A DNA stretch of 64,000 nucleotides. It comes from Psychrobacter aestuarii. Its GTDB lineage: Bacteria; Pseudomonadota; Gammaproteobacteria; Pseudomonadales; Moraxellaceae. The notes under the pieces are model-generated. The model saw nothing but the letters and a program-made list of their open reading frames with translations, had not been told where the DNA came from and ran no database searches. The stretch lies in assembly GCF_904846035.1 (NCBI RefSeq), contig NZ_CAJGYT010000001.1, forward strand, positions 2,046,001 to 2,110,000, in the 5' to 3' direction. Both the position numbers and the translations under genes were made by a program. Below, piece after piece: positions 27,976-36,948 of this stretch (within the stretch, counting starts at the first letter, position 1; each line of letters starts with the position of its first letter).

Positions 27976-28887
27976 ATGAATCAACGTACTATTCAAACAG
28001 CGATTGCCGTTACGGGTATTGGTTTGCACAGTGGCGAACCGGTTGATCTTGCGTTTTACCCGCAGCCGACAGACACAGGTATCATTTTTGAGCGTTCGGA
28101 CATTATTGGCACCGCGCCAGTACCCGCCGATGCCTTTTTGGTACAAGACACGTTGATGTCGTCTAATCTGGTATTAGACGATGTGCGTATCGGTACCGTT
28201 GAGCACTTACTCAGTGCCGTCGCAGGTCTTGGTATTGATAATTTATTGGTACGTGTTTCAGCCGCCGAGATTCCGATTATGGATGGCAGCGCTGCACCTT
28301 TTGTCAATATTTTGCTCGATGCGGGCATTTGCGAACAAGAGCAGCCCAAGAAGTTTTTAAGAATCTTGCGTCCCGTGCGCGTGCATTTGGGTGACAAGTG
28401 GGCAGAGCTGCGTCCTTATGACGGCTTTGAGCTGAACTTTGAGATTGATTTTGATCATCCTGCGTTTGATAAAGACCAACAGCACGCGCAATTTCATTTC
28501 TCAACGCACAACTTTATCGAAGAGCTGAGCGCTGCCCGTACCTTTGGCTTTTTAAAAGACATTGAGCTGATGCGCCAAAACAATCTGGCGCGTGGTGGCA
28601 GTATGGACAATGCCATTGTCATCGATGACATGCAGGTTCTGAACGTAGATGGACTGCGTTTCATGGATGAATTTGTTCGTCACAAAATCTTAGACGCGCT
28701 CGGTGACTTGTATTTAATCGGTTATCCTATCTTAGGTCGCTTTAATGCTTATAAATCTGGTCACGCTTTGAACAACTTACTCGTGCGTGAGATTTTGTCT
28801 GATGAAAATAATTTTGAAATTGTAACATTTGATGACAATGTAAGCTCACCAATCGACTATTTACGCTCTACTGACGCAATCGTTTAA
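27976..28887 (+). CDS. lpxC: UDP-3-O-acyl-N-acetylglucosamine deacetylase
   Basis: LpxC catalyses the committed zinc-dependent step of lipid A synthesis. GIGLHSGEPVDLAFYP opens the protein. The zinc ligands appear in VEHLLSAVAGLGIDN (His near 78) and RHKILDALGDLYL (His and Asp near 235-240), with SAARTFGF and the catalytic GHALNN His near 264. The length of 303 matches E. coli (305). It sits just after ftsZ, as in most gammaproteobacteria, but is preceded by a terminator and its own promoter. Confidence 0.97.
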   Translation: MNQRTIQTAIAVTGIGLHSGEPVDLAFYPQPTDTGIIFERSDIIGTAPVPADAFLVQDTLMSSNLVLDDVRIGTVEHLLSAVAGLGIDNLLVRVSAAEIPIMDGSAAPFVNILLDAGICEQEQPKKFLRILRPVRVHLGDKWAELRPYDGFELNFEIDFDHPAFDKDQQHAQFHFSTHNFIEELSAARTFGFLKDIELMRQNNLARGGSMDNAIVIDDMQVLNVDGLRFMDEFVRHKILDALGDLYLIGYPILGRFNAYKSGHALNNLLVREILSDENNFEIVTFDDNVSSPIDYLRSTDAIV

Positions 28888-29044
28888 AGAGAAGTACAGG
28901 GATATACACGATGTATCGCAACACTTACGTAATATTACATTTTACGGGGTAGGCGAATATCAATACAGATGTTATGGCAATGCTCTAGATTTTGTGACAA
29001 GTTGCCAATCCCCGCCAGCACGTCCTTTCACAGACTCCTTATTG

Positions 29045-29097
29045 ATACCCAGATTCTTATTTCTTAAAAGAAGTAAAAAATCTGGGTATTTTTTTTA
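29045..29097 (+). terminator. Rho-independent terminator of lpxC
   Basis: ATACCCAGATT (29045-29055) pairs perfectly with AATCTGGGTAT (29079-29089) across a partly self-paired loop, followed by eight T. It lies about 160 bases after the lpxC stop and before the convergent DUF721 gene. Confidence 0.88.
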
Positions 29098-29180
29098 ATT
29101 AAATTTTGAGAACAATTCTTGTTATTGATAGTTCGCTACTGACAAAGTTTACACAAAATTACAAAGTAAACGCGTAAAAA

Positions 29181-29696
29181 TCAGTCATTAACTAAGCGCA
29201 AAAGTGCATTTTTGAGTTTTTGGTCGGTGGTGACATGCTCAGCAGCCTGTGCTATAGTCCGCTTTGTGTTTTGGCTAAGGGCCTGATTTACATTGGCTTT
29301 ATAGGGATTTTCAGACACATCGGGTCGATGAGTTTGGGAAGACTGAGCAACCTTACTGGCGCAATTGTCCACTACCACGACACGCAACTCCTTGAGTTGT
29401 CGAAATGTAAGTGATTGATTGGTCAAGAGTTCTAGATACGCTTTTTGTAAATAGCGGATATGGTTGGCAGCGGTGACGGAACAAACACTGAGTGTAAGCT
29501 CAGTATCAGTGAGCCCCACCACCCAACAGGTAGACAAGATTTCATCTGGCAGACACTCTGCCAACAGGCGCTTTATTTCAGCGGTCGCCGTAACGAATCG
29601 ATGCATGTCATTGGTCAGCGTCGCAGGTAAAGCACTACCAGCAAAGGCTTGATGTTCAATAAGCTGAGCGAGCCGATTGGGCTGTTTTTTTGACAT
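29181..29696 (-). CDS. DUF721 (DciA-like) protein
   Basis: The N-terminal region from MSKKQPNRLAQLIEHQAF resembles DciA/DUF721, the ancestral loader of the replicative helicase DnaB in bacteria without DnaC. A KH-like core is visible (CLPDEILSTCWVVGLTDTELTLSV to RYLQKAYLELLTNQ, then LRVVVVDN). The C-terminal 60 residues are polar and probably disordered. DciA-family genes commonly lie near lpxC and secA in gammaproteobacteria, and this one lies beside lpxC in the opposite direction. I chose ATG 29696 (171 residues) over an upstream start at 29789, which would add a hydrophobic stretch foreign to the family. Confidence 0.75.
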   Translation of the reverse strand: MSKKQPNRLAQLIEHQAFAGSALPATLTNDMHRFVTATAEIKRLLAECLPDEILSTCWVVGLTDTELTLSVCSVTAANHIRYLQKAYLELLTNQSLTFRQLKELRVVVVDNCASKVAQSSQTHRPDVSENPYKANVNQALSQNTKRTIAQAAEHVTTDQKLKNALLRLVND

Positions 29697-29912
29697 CGTA
29701 AGCGTCATCCCCGTGGTGATAAAAATACGGTTCAAAAATCCATTTAAGATAAGAGGTGCGGCAAACCACCACCACGGATATGCGTTCATAGACCGTTGCA
29801 GGTTTGCTGATATGAAGAGTGTAGCATGATTGGTAATCGGTACTCTTCTAAATGATTTGATGCTTTGTTAAGGATGACAAGCACTCTTGTATTAACAATA
29901 GGTAGCAACTTT

Positions 29913-30641
29913 ATGAAACGAGCTTTATTTCTTTTTTCAGTATTAGGCATGGGTGTGGCACAAACGAGTGGTGCGGCAGAAGTCTATTACCAACCAAATA
30001 ACGCTTCTATCAACACGGTCACTAACCGTACGATTACTGCCAATTATGGCTCTAGCAAGAATATCTACAGCACCAACAGCGGTGCTCACGTCTTTAGCAA
30101 TGACGAAATCAGTCAAGCTATCGATAACCTAAGCGCACATGCTAAGCAAAAAGAGTATGAGCTGGCGTCATTGACCAGCAAGCTATCATACGAAAAGCGT
30201 CAGCAAGCACGCGCTTCAGTGCCAAGCAGCAGCTCAGCGCCTGCGCTTGCCGCCTCTCGTGCCTCTAGTGTGGCACTATCAAGCAGCTCAGGCTGGTGTG
30301 CGCGTTACGTACGTAAAGCGCTACAGTACGCAGGCTACGACTTTACGCCAAACCCATCGGCCTATCAGTACGCGACTCGCGGCACTTTGGCAAATGCAGG
30401 CTTTAGCAAAATCAGTAACGACAGTGCGCCACAAGTCGGTGACGTGGTGGTCTTTGACCGCACCTCTAAGCACCCACATGGTCACATCCAAATCTTTGAC
30501 GGCTCGCATTGGATTTCTGACTTCCGTCAAAACGGTCTAAGCCCATACAGCGGTGTGTACAACTACACCACATGGCGCGACACGCGCTACGTTGATGACG
30601 CCTCAGATCGCGGCATCTACCTTGCCATGGCAGACAAATAA
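29913..30641 (+). CDS. Secreted CHAP-domain amidase/peptidase
   Basis: A clear signal peptide (ALFLFSVLGMGVAQTSGAA) precedes a Ser-rich linker with a short coiled-coil-like segment (residues 65-100). A CHAP domain fills the C-terminal 120 residues. The catalytic Cys is in SGWCARYVRKAL (about 129) and the His in HPHGHIQIFDG (about 191). GDVVVFDR is the usual strand between them. CHAP enzymes cut amide bonds in peptidoglycan. From ATG 29913 the protein has 242 residues; the frame is open further upstream without a ribosome site. A terminator follows. It is likely a cell-separation or wall-remodelling amidase. Confidence 0.85.
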   Translation: MKRALFLFSVLGMGVAQTSGAAEVYYQPNNASINTVTNRTITANYGSSKNIYSTNSGAHVFSNDEISQAIDNLSAHAKQKEYELASLTSKLSYEKRQQARASVPSSSSAPALAASRASSVALSSSSGWCARYVRKALQYAGYDFTPNPSAYQYATRGTLANAGFSKISNDSAPQVGDVVVFDRTSKHPHGHIQIFDGSHWISDFRQNGLSPYSGVYNYTTWRDTRYVDDASDRGIYLAMADK

Positions 30642-30699
30642 GCGAAGTATGCTTGGGTAGCATCGCTGCCGCCCAATACGCGCAACCGTTTCTCCAAAC

Positions 30700-30736
30700 C
30701 CAGCAATTTTCACGTTGAGATTGCTGGTTTTTTTTG
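30700..30736 (+). terminator. Terminator of the CHAP gene
   Basis: CCAGCAAT (30700-30707) pairs with ATTGCTGG (30720-30727), followed by eight or more T. It lies 58 bases after the CHAP stop. Confidence 0.85.
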
Positions 30737-30840
30737 TCTGTTTGATGGCAATGTTTTTATAAATGGTGCGGCTTGAATAAGCGCAGTACTGGTGAATAAC
30801 AGCGCTAATAACAGATAAGACACGAAACGCTATGAGCGCG

Positions 30841-31521
30841 CTATAGCGCTGTCCAATACTGTCTGTCATGAAAGTCGGGCGGCATAGGATGCTTAGGCGC
30901 AAAATACAGATAACTATCGGCAAATCGTAATATCACACACGGATGCAGCCGTGCGGGGTGGGCGGCATGGTCTGCGCCAAACAAAACCGCCAAAGGCAGC
31001 GAAAAACGGCGCTGATAGCTGTATCCTGCCTTCGTCAATGTGCCATCGAGCGCGGTATCAGGTTGCCAGTCAATCTGTGCCTTGGTTTGCTGTATTGGGT
31101 CAATCAGTGCAGGCGGCGGCAATGTGCTTGGGTGGCGGTAATGCTCAAACTGATAGAGGGCATAACGACCATCAGGGTGCGCGTTGATTTCTAGGTAGCG
31201 GCTGTCCGTGCTTGGGGCAATGAAGCACTCAAGACAGGTCTCTTGCCACAGGTAATCGGTAAAGCCCACACGCTGCGTTTGCCACGGTGTCCACGCCAGC
31301 TGCTTGGCAAGCGCCTTGTCCGCAATGCTTATTTGATAATCAAAAAAGAGTGTCGGCTGCGGCTGCTTATCGAGCGTCACCGTCACCACAATACGTATGC
31401 TGTTTAACGCCGCTTGCGTGGTGTTGAGTCGCGCGCGTATGGTAGCCAACTCAAAATCTGCGCACTGCAAACAAAACTGCCAGCGATGAGGGACGGTATC
31501 TGATGGGGCGGCGCAAGCCAT
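30841..31521 (-). CDS. DOMON-like domain protein
   Basis: The 226-residue cytosolic protein carries the pattern of the bacterial DOMON-like family: FTDYLWQETCLECFIA, YLEINAHPDGRYALYQFEHYR, and a C-terminal CVILRFADSYLYFAPKH segment with PDFHDRQYW. DOMON folds bind haem or sugars, but the soluble bacterial group has no assigned function. No signal peptide is visible, which is unusual for haem- or sugar-binding DOMON proteins. ATG 31521 has AAGG upstream; the frame is open to a TTG at 31530. It faces the CHAP gene convergently and lies downstream of yhbY on the same strand. Confidence 0.75.
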   Translation of the reverse strand: MACAAPSDTVPHRWQFCLQCADFELATIRARLNTTQAALNSIRIVVTVTLDKQPQPTLFFDYQISIADKALAKQLAWTPWQTQRVGFTDYLWQETCLECFIAPSTDSRYLEINAHPDGRYALYQFEHYRHPSTLPPPALIDPIQQTKAQIDWQPDTALDGTLTKAGYSYQRRFSLPLAVLFGADHAAHPARLHPCVILRFADSYLYFAPKHPMPPDFHDRQYWTAL

Positions 31522-31683
31522 GGCAGTCAACCTTGAGAATCAATAAAAAGTTTTGGTATGGGACATTCAGCTACCAGTCAGCTGTCCGTCAGCGCCAATG
31601 TATGCCCATAAAAAAGGCGCTAGCCGCAGGATAAGGACAGTTGCCTTGATGCCTGCGGTGCGCCTAAAGCTAACCTGACAGGC

Positions 31684-31992
31684 TTAGCCGTGGCGGGTTA
31701 GATTCGAGAGTTTTGGATTGGCATTCGGGTTTTGGCGCAAAAGCAATGCCATACGGCCGATGCTTTGAATCAGATACGCATTGGCAGTGGTCGCAAGCTC
31801 AGTACCAATCATATCGCGGTCGTGTTTGCTACCTGCTGGCAGCTTTACCTTGATAAGTTCGTGATCGTTCAAAGCGCGGTCAATCTCTTCGATGATGGCA
31901 GGGGTCACGCCGTTGTTGCCAATCATGACCACAGGCTTTAGCTCATGACCGATGCCTTTTAAGCGTTTGATGGTGGCGTTATCTAGTTCCAT
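31684..31992 (-). CDS. yhbY: Ribosome assembly RNA-binding protein YhbY
   Basis: A 102-residue CRS1/YhbY (KH-like) RNA-binding protein. It starts with the LKGIGHELKPVVMIGNNGVTP GxxG-type loop, followed by IIEEIDRALNDHELIKVKL and an IQSIGRMALLLRQNP tail. YhbY associates with pre-50S particles. An AGGAC site precedes the ATG. In many gammaproteobacteria yhbY is divergent from rlmE-ftsH, the same arrangement seen here, with a wide 656-base gap. Confidence 0.93.
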   Translation of the reverse strand: MELDNATIKRLKGIGHELKPVVMIGNNGVTPAIIEEIDRALNDHELIKVKLPAGSKHDRDMIGTELATTANAYLIQSIGRMALLLRQNPNANPKLSNLTRHG

Positions 31993-32184
31993 AAGTGTCC
32001 TAATAATGTCAAAAATAATCTGGGGTCAATACAGCGCAGATGCGCATAAGAGTGCCGCAATCAGCGTATAAATAATCTGTAAACAGCGGCGTAAAATATC
32101 AAGCCATCTAAAGCGGGCTATACCGTTATTTTAACACTGTCCTTTTATGAATATGGGCGGATATGTTACAAAAAGGCGGTTATC

Positions 32185-32193
32185 TGATATAAA
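32185..32193 (+). promoter_or_regulatory. Extended -10 upstream of a possible small RNA
   Basis: TGATATAAA has the TGn extension and a 5/6 match to TATAAT. The -35 (GTTACA at 17-base spacing) matches four of six bases. Confidence 0.35.
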
Positions 32194-32199
32194 AGCGTG

Positions 32200-32288
32200 T
32201 CTATAGCCAGATTTGGGCGCTGTGATGATGTTATAAGAAATGCCTGCTACGAATGACTGCCTGCTGTGCGCCGTATCAGGCTTTTTTT
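32200..32288 (+). ncRNA. Possible small RNA, about 88 nt
   Basis: The interval runs from the predicted start of the extended -10 to the T-run of a hairpin whose base is GCCTG (32259-32263) pairing with CAGGC (32277-32281), followed by seven T. A GGCGC (32216-32220) can also pair with GCGCC (32268-32272). No open reading frame of note is inside. No + strand gene upstream needs this terminator, which is the main argument. Weak call from sequence only. Confidence 0.3.
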
Positions 32289-32648
32289 ATAGCCGTTATT
32301 GGCACACAGAGCATATATGCTGGCGTCTGATGTTGGCAAGTAATGTAAAAACGCGCTAGTGTAGCAACAGACCCTTTTATAAGCAATTCCTGCCATCAGA
32401 TTATTTATAAATTCCGTATAAAACGTTTGCTATTGCTTCGATGGATTGCTGATTGATAACGCGAGATGGATATCGGGCAGATTAGATAAAAGAGCAGGCG
32501 CAAAAATGATAAACTGACGCCTTTTAACACATTGATATTGCACCACATCAGCACCACATAAAGGTGATAAGCGATGATGATACGCCACTGCTGATAGAAG
32601 CGGTGCAGCTTAGGCTGGTGCGGCATCACAAAGGATAAGGAGTAAGGG

Positions 32649-33281
32649 TTGGCAACGCGCATTGAAAACAAAAAACTGTCAAAGAGTAGCCGTGCTTGGA
32701 TGAAAGAGCATCTTGATGACTATTACGTCCAGCAAGCTCAAAAAGAGGGCTACCGCGCCCGTGCGGCCTACAAGCTGCTTGAGATAAATGACAAGACCAA
32801 ATTGATACGCCCAGGTATGACGGTCGTAGATTTGGGTTCAGCGCCTGGCAGTTGGTCACAAGTGGCGGGTCGGCTGGTCGGTGACAACGGCATTTTGATT
32901 GCCTCAGACATTCTGCCGATGGATGCCCTAGAAAACGTCACCTTTATTCAGGGTGATTTTCGTGAGCAAGACGTGTTTGAGCGCATCATGAGTGAGGTCG
33001 GCGGTCGTAAGGTCGATGTGGTGCTCTCTGATATGGCGCCGAACACCTCAGGCAACACCGCCGTTGACCAGCCACGTATGATGTATCTGTGCGAGCTGGC
33101 GGTTGAATTTGCCGAAGCAGTCTTACCCGCAGGCGGTTCACTGATTATGAAAGTGTTCCAAGGCGAAGGCGAACAAGCGCTACGCCAAGACATTCAGCAG
33201 CGCTTTAGCAAAGTGCGCAGCATCAAACCTGCCGCCTCGCGCCCACGCTCCAAAGAGATGTTTTGGGTCGCAACAAAATAG
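32649..33281 (+). CDS. rlmE: 23S rRNA (uridine-2'-O)-methyltransferase RlmE
   Basis: RlmE (FtsJ/RrmJ) methylates Um2552 of 23S rRNA with SAM, late in 50S assembly. The SAM-binding motif VVDLGSAPGSWSQVA is present, along with VDVVLSDMAPN (catalytic Asp), the MKVFQGEGE Lys, and the final catalytic Glu region RPRSKEMFWVA. The conserved KLSKSSRAWMKEHLDDYYV N-terminus lies upstream of the first ATG (residue 17), so the TTG at 32649 must be the start. AAGGAG ends six bases before it. The length of 210 matches E. coli (209). ftsH follows after 321 bases. Confidence 0.95.
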   Translation: MATRIENKKLSKSSRAWMKEHLDDYYVQQAQKEGYRARAAYKLLEINDKTKLIRPGMTVVDLGSAPGSWSQVAGRLVGDNGILIASDILPMDALENVTFIQGDFREQDVFERIMSEVGGRKVDVVLSDMAPNTSGNTAVDQPRMMYLCELAVEFAEAVLPAGGSLIMKVFQGEGEQALRQDIQQRFSKVRSIKPAASRPRSKEMFWVATK

Positions 33282-33394
33282 CCCTTGATGTAAAAGGATG
33301 GCATTGACATCATCGGTCAAATCAAGCACAGTCATACGCTGTGGTGCAAAAGGAAGGCACTGTCATAATAGTCAAGCAATAAGTGGCGCTGTTG

Positions 33395-33423
33395 CTTGAA
33401 TTATACGGGGCAAAACCACATAT
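33395..33423 (+). promoter_or_regulatory. Candidate heat-shock (sigma-32) promoter of ftsH
   Basis: CTTGAAT (33395-33401), 14 bases, then CCACATAT (33416-33423), against the consensus CTTGAAA-N11 to 16-CCCCATNT. It differs at one base in each half. FtsH is a known sigma-32 target in E. coli. The predicted leader is about 170 bases. Confidence 0.55.
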
Positions 33424-33435
33424 CATGATATATTA

Positions 33436-33458
33436 ACTTTGCTTGCTTTAAGCAAAGT
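33436..33458. repeat. 9-bp inverted repeat in the ftsH leader region
   Basis: ACTTTGCTT (33436-33444) and AAGCAAAGT (33450-33458) pair perfectly around GCTTT. With the predicted sigma-32 start just upstream, this would form a hairpin near the 5' end of the ftsH mRNA. Confidence 0.6.
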
Positions 33459-33602
33459 CGTCTGACAACGGATGACTTATCATACAAGGACACGGCAGCG
33501 CATCAACGCAAAAACCGCGCACCGCTCCTTGAGCAGATAAAGCATTCATAGGCGTTACGTGTTTGATAAAACACACCAATAAGTAAGGGATGGGAATAAC
33601 TA

Positions 33603-35492
33603 GTGAGCGACATGGTAAAAAATACCTTATTGTGGCTGGTGGTCATCGGCGTTTTGGTACTGGTATTTAGCGGCTTTGATCAGTCGTCTGAACCAGACAA
33701 CCTGAACTATTCTGAATTTGTGACCGCAGTGTCAGAAAATCAGGTAGCCAGCGTAGAGATTGACGGCGAGCAGATTACCGGCGAAAAGAAAAATGGTTCA
33801 ACGTTTGAGACCATTCGTCCTGCCGTGTCTGATGATCAGCTCATGCCACTGTTGCGTGAAAAAGACGTTGAAGTCCAAGGCACTGCGCCCAAACGCCAAA
33901 GCATATTGATGCAGCTATTAATAGCCAGTTTCCCAATTTTATTGATTATTGGTCTGTTTTTATTCTTTATGCGCAATATGCAAGGTGGTGCAGGCGGCCG
34001 TGGCGGCGGACCGATGAGCTTTGGTAAATCAAAAGCCAAGATGCTGACCGAAGACCAAATCAAGGTCAACTTCGATGACGTGGCAGGCTGCGAAGAAGCC
34101 AAGCAAGAAGTGGTCGAAGTCGTTGACTTCTTACGCGACCCTGACAAGTTTACCAAGTTGGGTGCGATGATTCCTCGCGGTATCTTGATGGTCGGTCCAC
34201 CAGGTACGGGTAAAACGCTACTTGCTAAAGCCATTGCTGGCGAGGCCAAAGTACCGTTCTTCTCAATCTCAGGTTCTGACTTTGTTGAGATGTTCGTCGG
34301 TGTCGGTGCGTCTCGTGTGCGTGACATGTTCGAGCAGGCGAAGAAAAGCGCACCATGTATCATCTTTATCGATGAGATTGATGCGGTCGGTCGTCATCGT
34401 GGCTCAGGCATGGGCGGCGGTAATGATGAGCGCGAGCAGACCTTGAACCAGCTACTCGTTGAGATGGATGGCTTTGAAGGTAACGAAGGCGTGATTGTCA
34501 TCGCCGCGACCAACCGTGCGGATGTATTGGACAAAGCGCTATTGCGTCCAGGTCGTTTTGACCGTCAAGTGCAAGTGGGCTTGCCAGACATCAAAGGCCG
34601 TGAGCAAATCTTAAACGTGCATTTGAAAAAACTGCCCAATACCGTTGGCGTTGATCCAAGATCATTGGCACGTGGTACCCCAGGCTTTAGCGGTGCGCAG
34701 CTTGCCAACCTTGTGAACGAAGCCGCGCTATTTGCCGCCCGTCGTAACAAGCGCAGCGTCGATATGCACGATTTTGAAGATGCCAAAGACAAGCTGTATA
34801 TGGGTCCTGAGCGTAAATCGATGGTACTGCGTGAGGAAGAGCACCGTGCGACCGCTTACCATGAAGCGGGTCACGCCTTGGTCGCTGAGCTGCTACCAGG
34901 TACAGACCCTGTGCATAAGGTCACCATCATGCCGCGCGGCTTTGCCCTTGGTGTGACGTGGCAGCTACCAGAGCACGATACAACCAGTATGTATAAATCA
35001 AAAATGCTGAACGACATTGCGATTTTGTTCGGTGGTCGTATAGCAGAAGAGGTCTTTATTCATCAGATGTCAACAGGCGCATCAAACGACTTTGAACGTG
35101 CGACCAAAATGGCACGCGCCATGGTCACCAAGTACGGCATGTCCGATGCGCTTGGCGTGATGGTCTATGAAGACGATGACAACTCGCAAGGCTACTTTGG
35201 TGGCGGTCGCAGCATCTCAGAGGCCACTCAGCAAAAGGTCGATGATGAAGTTCGCCGTATGCTAGAAGAGCAGTACGACATCGCGCGTGAGCTGATTGAA
35301 GGCAACCAAGACAAAATGCACGCGATGGTCGATGCCCTAATGAAGTGGGAAACCATTGACCGCGATCAGTTGCAAGACATCTTGGCAGGTGAAGAGCCAC
35401 GTCCACCAAAAGTGTATCAGCAAACAGAAGTGTCTTTGTCAAAAGACGACAAGAACACCTCAGTGACGCCGCCGCCGCTACCTGCGATGTAA
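33603..35492 (+). CDS. ftsH: ATP-dependent zinc metalloprotease FtsH
   Basis: FtsH is a membrane AAA+ protease that degrades LpxC, sigma-32 and damaged membrane proteins. Two membrane helices (about 8-24 and 101-120) flank a short periplasmic domain. The AAA domain has Walker A GPPGTGKT (about 198-205), Walker B IIFIDEID and the second region of homology [17 protein letters not shown]. The zinc motif HEAGH is at about 420-424. The C-terminus is Pro-rich. The start is GTG 33603, or possibly ATG 33612. The length of 629 is close to E. coli (644). LpxC, a classic FtsH substrate, is encoded 5 kb upstream. Confidence 0.97.
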   Translation: MSDMVKNTLLWLVVIGVLVLVFSGFDQSSEPDNLNYSEFVTAVSENQVASVEIDGEQITGEKKNGSTFETIRPAVSDDQLMPLLREKDVEVQGTAPKRQSILMQLLIASFPILLIIGLFLFFMRNMQGGAGGRGGGPMSFGKSKAKMLTEDQIKVNFDDVAGCEEAKQEVVEVVDFLRDPDKFTKLGAMIPRGILMVGPPGTGKTLLAKAIAGEAKVPFFSISGSDFVEMFVGVGASRVRDMFEQAKKSAPCIIFIDEIDAVGRHRGSGMGGGNDEREQTLNQLLVEMDGFEGNEGVIVIAATNRADVLDKALLRPGRFDRQVQVGLPDIKGREQILNVHLKKLPNTVGVDPRSLARGTPGFSGAQLANLVNEAALFAARRNKRSVDMHDFEDAKDKLYMGPERKSMVLREEEHRATAYHEAGHALVAELLPGTDPVHKVTIMPRGFALGVTWQLPEHDTTSMYKSKMLNDIAILFGGRIAEEVFIHQMSTGASNDFERATKMARAMVTKYGMSDALGVMVYEDDDNSQGYFGGGRSISEATQQKVDDEVRRMLEEQYDIARELIEGNQDKMHAMVDALMKWETIDRDQLQDILAGEEPRPPKVYQQTEVSLSKDDKNTSVTPPPLPAM

Positions 35493-35524
35493 TCACTGAC
35501 TGCTAGGTTTACCAAATCACTGTC

Positions 35525-35557
35525 AAAAAGGCCCTTTTTTCATAAAAGGGCTTTTTT
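35525..35557 (+). terminator. Rho-independent terminator of ftsH
   Basis: GCCCTTTT (35531-35538) pairs with AAAAGGGC (35544-35551) around TTCAT, with flanking A- and T-runs that extend the stem. Confidence 0.9.
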
Positions 35558-35637
35558 ATTATCTGTTTTTTGTTGTTATGATTGATACCGTTCATTCCTC
35601 ACAATAATACTAAAACACCACTCAATACGGACGTCTT

Positions 35638-36546
35638 ATGTCATTATTTCAACCGCTTCCACCTTATATCATCAGCAGCCGTCATAAAAATCTGGATTTG
35701 TCGCATCCGCACGTGATGGGCATTTTAAACGTCACGCCCGATTCGTTTTCAGATGGTGGGCAGTTCACCTCAGTAATGACCGCCACACGCCACTGTCAGC
35801 AGATGCTCAGTGCTGGTGCCAGTATCATCGATATCGGCGGCGAGTCGACACGTCCCAATGCCGATAGCGTCAGTACCAGCGAGGAGATACAGCGGGTGGT
35901 GCCAGTGGTCAAGGCCATCCGCCGTCAATGTGGGTCAGCGCCATGGCTGTCTATCGATACCAGCAATCCTGAGGTGATGCAGGCCGCCTTTGAAGCAGGC
36001 GCGGATATCTGGAATGATGTGCGCGCCCTCAAGCGTGAGGGTGCGGCCGAGATGGCAGCCAAGCTCGATATCCCAGTGATGCTCATGCATATGCGCGGTG
36101 AGCCTGATACCATGAATGATTTGGCCGCGTATCAGCAGGTCGTGCCTGAGGTGAAGCATGAGCTGATTGCGCGTATTGATGAGGTGACGCAAGCAGGGGT
36201 ACGCCGTGATAACATCATTATCGACCCAGGTTTTGGTTTTGCCAAAAACTACGAGCAGCACTGCACACTATTGACCCAGCTGCGCCAGTTCGAGAGCTTG
36301 GGCTTGCCTTTGATGTTCGGCATCTCACGCAAACGCTTTTTGGCAGAAATCCTTGTCAATAGTGGTATTGATGCTTTTGCTCATACCGAGGCCGATGAGC
36401 GCGATGCCGCAGGGACAGCAGCGGGACTGTTTGCCATACAGCAGGGCGCGTGTATCGTGCGTACGCACAATGTGCCGATGATGGCGCAAGCTGTGGCGCT
36501 GTGGTCGCAGTTGTCTGAGCGAACGCACAATACGTTGTCGCTATAA
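35638..36546 (+). CDS. folP: Dihydropteroate synthase
   Basis: FolP condenses p-aminobenzoate with dihydropterin pyrophosphate in folate synthesis and is the target of sulfonamides. The family signatures are MGILNVTPDSFSDGGQF, IIDIGGESTRPNA (pterin pyrophosphate loop), VMLMHMRGEPDTMN, IIIDPGFGFAKNYEQH and GISRKRFL. The length of 302 is slightly above E. coli (282). As in many gammaproteobacteria it follows ftsH, here behind a terminator and with its own short leader. I see no insertion in the loops linked to sulfonamide resistance, but that cannot be judged without alignment. Confidence 0.96.
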   Translation: MSLFQPLPPYIISSRHKNLDLSHPHVMGILNVTPDSFSDGGQFTSVMTATRHCQQMLSAGASIIDIGGESTRPNADSVSTSEEIQRVVPVVKAIRRQCGSAPWLSIDTSNPEVMQAAFEAGADIWNDVRALKREGAAEMAAKLDIPVMLMHMRGEPDTMNDLAAYQQVVPEVKHELIARIDEVTQAGVRRDNIIIDPGFGFAKNYEQHCTLLTQLRQFESLGLPLMFGISRKRFLAEILVNSGIDAFAHTEADERDAAGTAAGLFAIQQGACIVRTHNVPMMAQAVALWSQLSERTHNTLSL

Positions 36547-36669
36547 GCGTACGGCGTATCTTGGCTATCTATCTTTGCCAAGGTTATTTACAATAGCGTG
36601 CAAGCGTTGTGATTCGTGCCCGAATAGGTCGGATGCTGCGCGTCTTTTTTATTGTTATGAGGTTTTATT

Positions 36670-36948
36670 ATGAGTCAGTCTGTTGCCCCTGAGCCGACCA
36701 ATGAGCAGCGCCGTGTTATTTATCAAGCGCGCCGCGGGTTAAAAGAGCTGGATTTTTATATCGACCCGTATGTGAAAGAGCTGTATTTGCATGCCTCGCC
36801 CGAAGAGCAGGCGACCTTTGCAGAAATGCTGACTTATGAAGACCCTGACCTGCTAGATTATTTTACCAATCAATCGCGCCCTGATGATGATGCGGTATGG
36901 GCACTGGTCAATCAAATCAAAACGTGGCGTCATGGAAAAGCCCTATAG
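36670..36948 (+). CDS. sdhE: FAD assembly factor SdhE
   Basis: SdhE (YgfY/CptB) promotes covalent attachment of FAD to succinate dehydrogenase flavoprotein. The RRGLKELDFYIDPYV segment carries the RGxxELD motif needed for flavinylation, and DPDLLDYFTNQSRPDDD follows as in the family. The 92 residues fit. GAGG precedes the ATG. Its last 17 bases overlap the next gene in another frame, matching the sdhE-ygfX pair of E. coli. Confidence 0.92.
   Translation: MSQSVAPEPTNEQRRVIYQARRGLKELDFYIDPYVKELYLHASPEEQATFAEMLTYEDPDLLDYFTNQSRPDDDAVWALVNQIKTWRHGKAL

Larger units (their letters stand above)
31993..32648. other. 656-bp divergent region between yhbY and rlmE
   Basis: No credible protein gene. A promoter-like extended -10 (TGATATAAA, 32185-32193) is followed about 70 bases later by a terminator-like hairpin (32259-32288), which together could define a small + strand RNA. 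The rlmE promoter should lie in the last 250 bases. The 88-codon minus-strand frame at 32405-32671 overlaps the rlmE start and is probably chance. Confidence 0.5.
33282..33602. other. Regulatory gap between rlmE and ftsH
   Basis: 321 bases with no gene. It contains three inverted repeats in a row: TCAAGCAA/TTGCTTGA (33372-33379 and 33392-33399), ATATCATGATAT (33420-33431) and ACTTTGCTT/AAGCAAAGT (33436-33444 and 33450-33458). A sigma-32-like promoter overlaps the first two. ftsH therefore probably has its own control here rather than depending only on rlmE read-through. Confidence 0.6.

Noticed and set aside
32405..32671. 88-codon minus-strand frame with hydrophobic segments between yhbY and rlmE
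   Set aside because: It overlaps the rlmE start, has no ribosome site and looks like a translation of AT-rich non-coding DNA.
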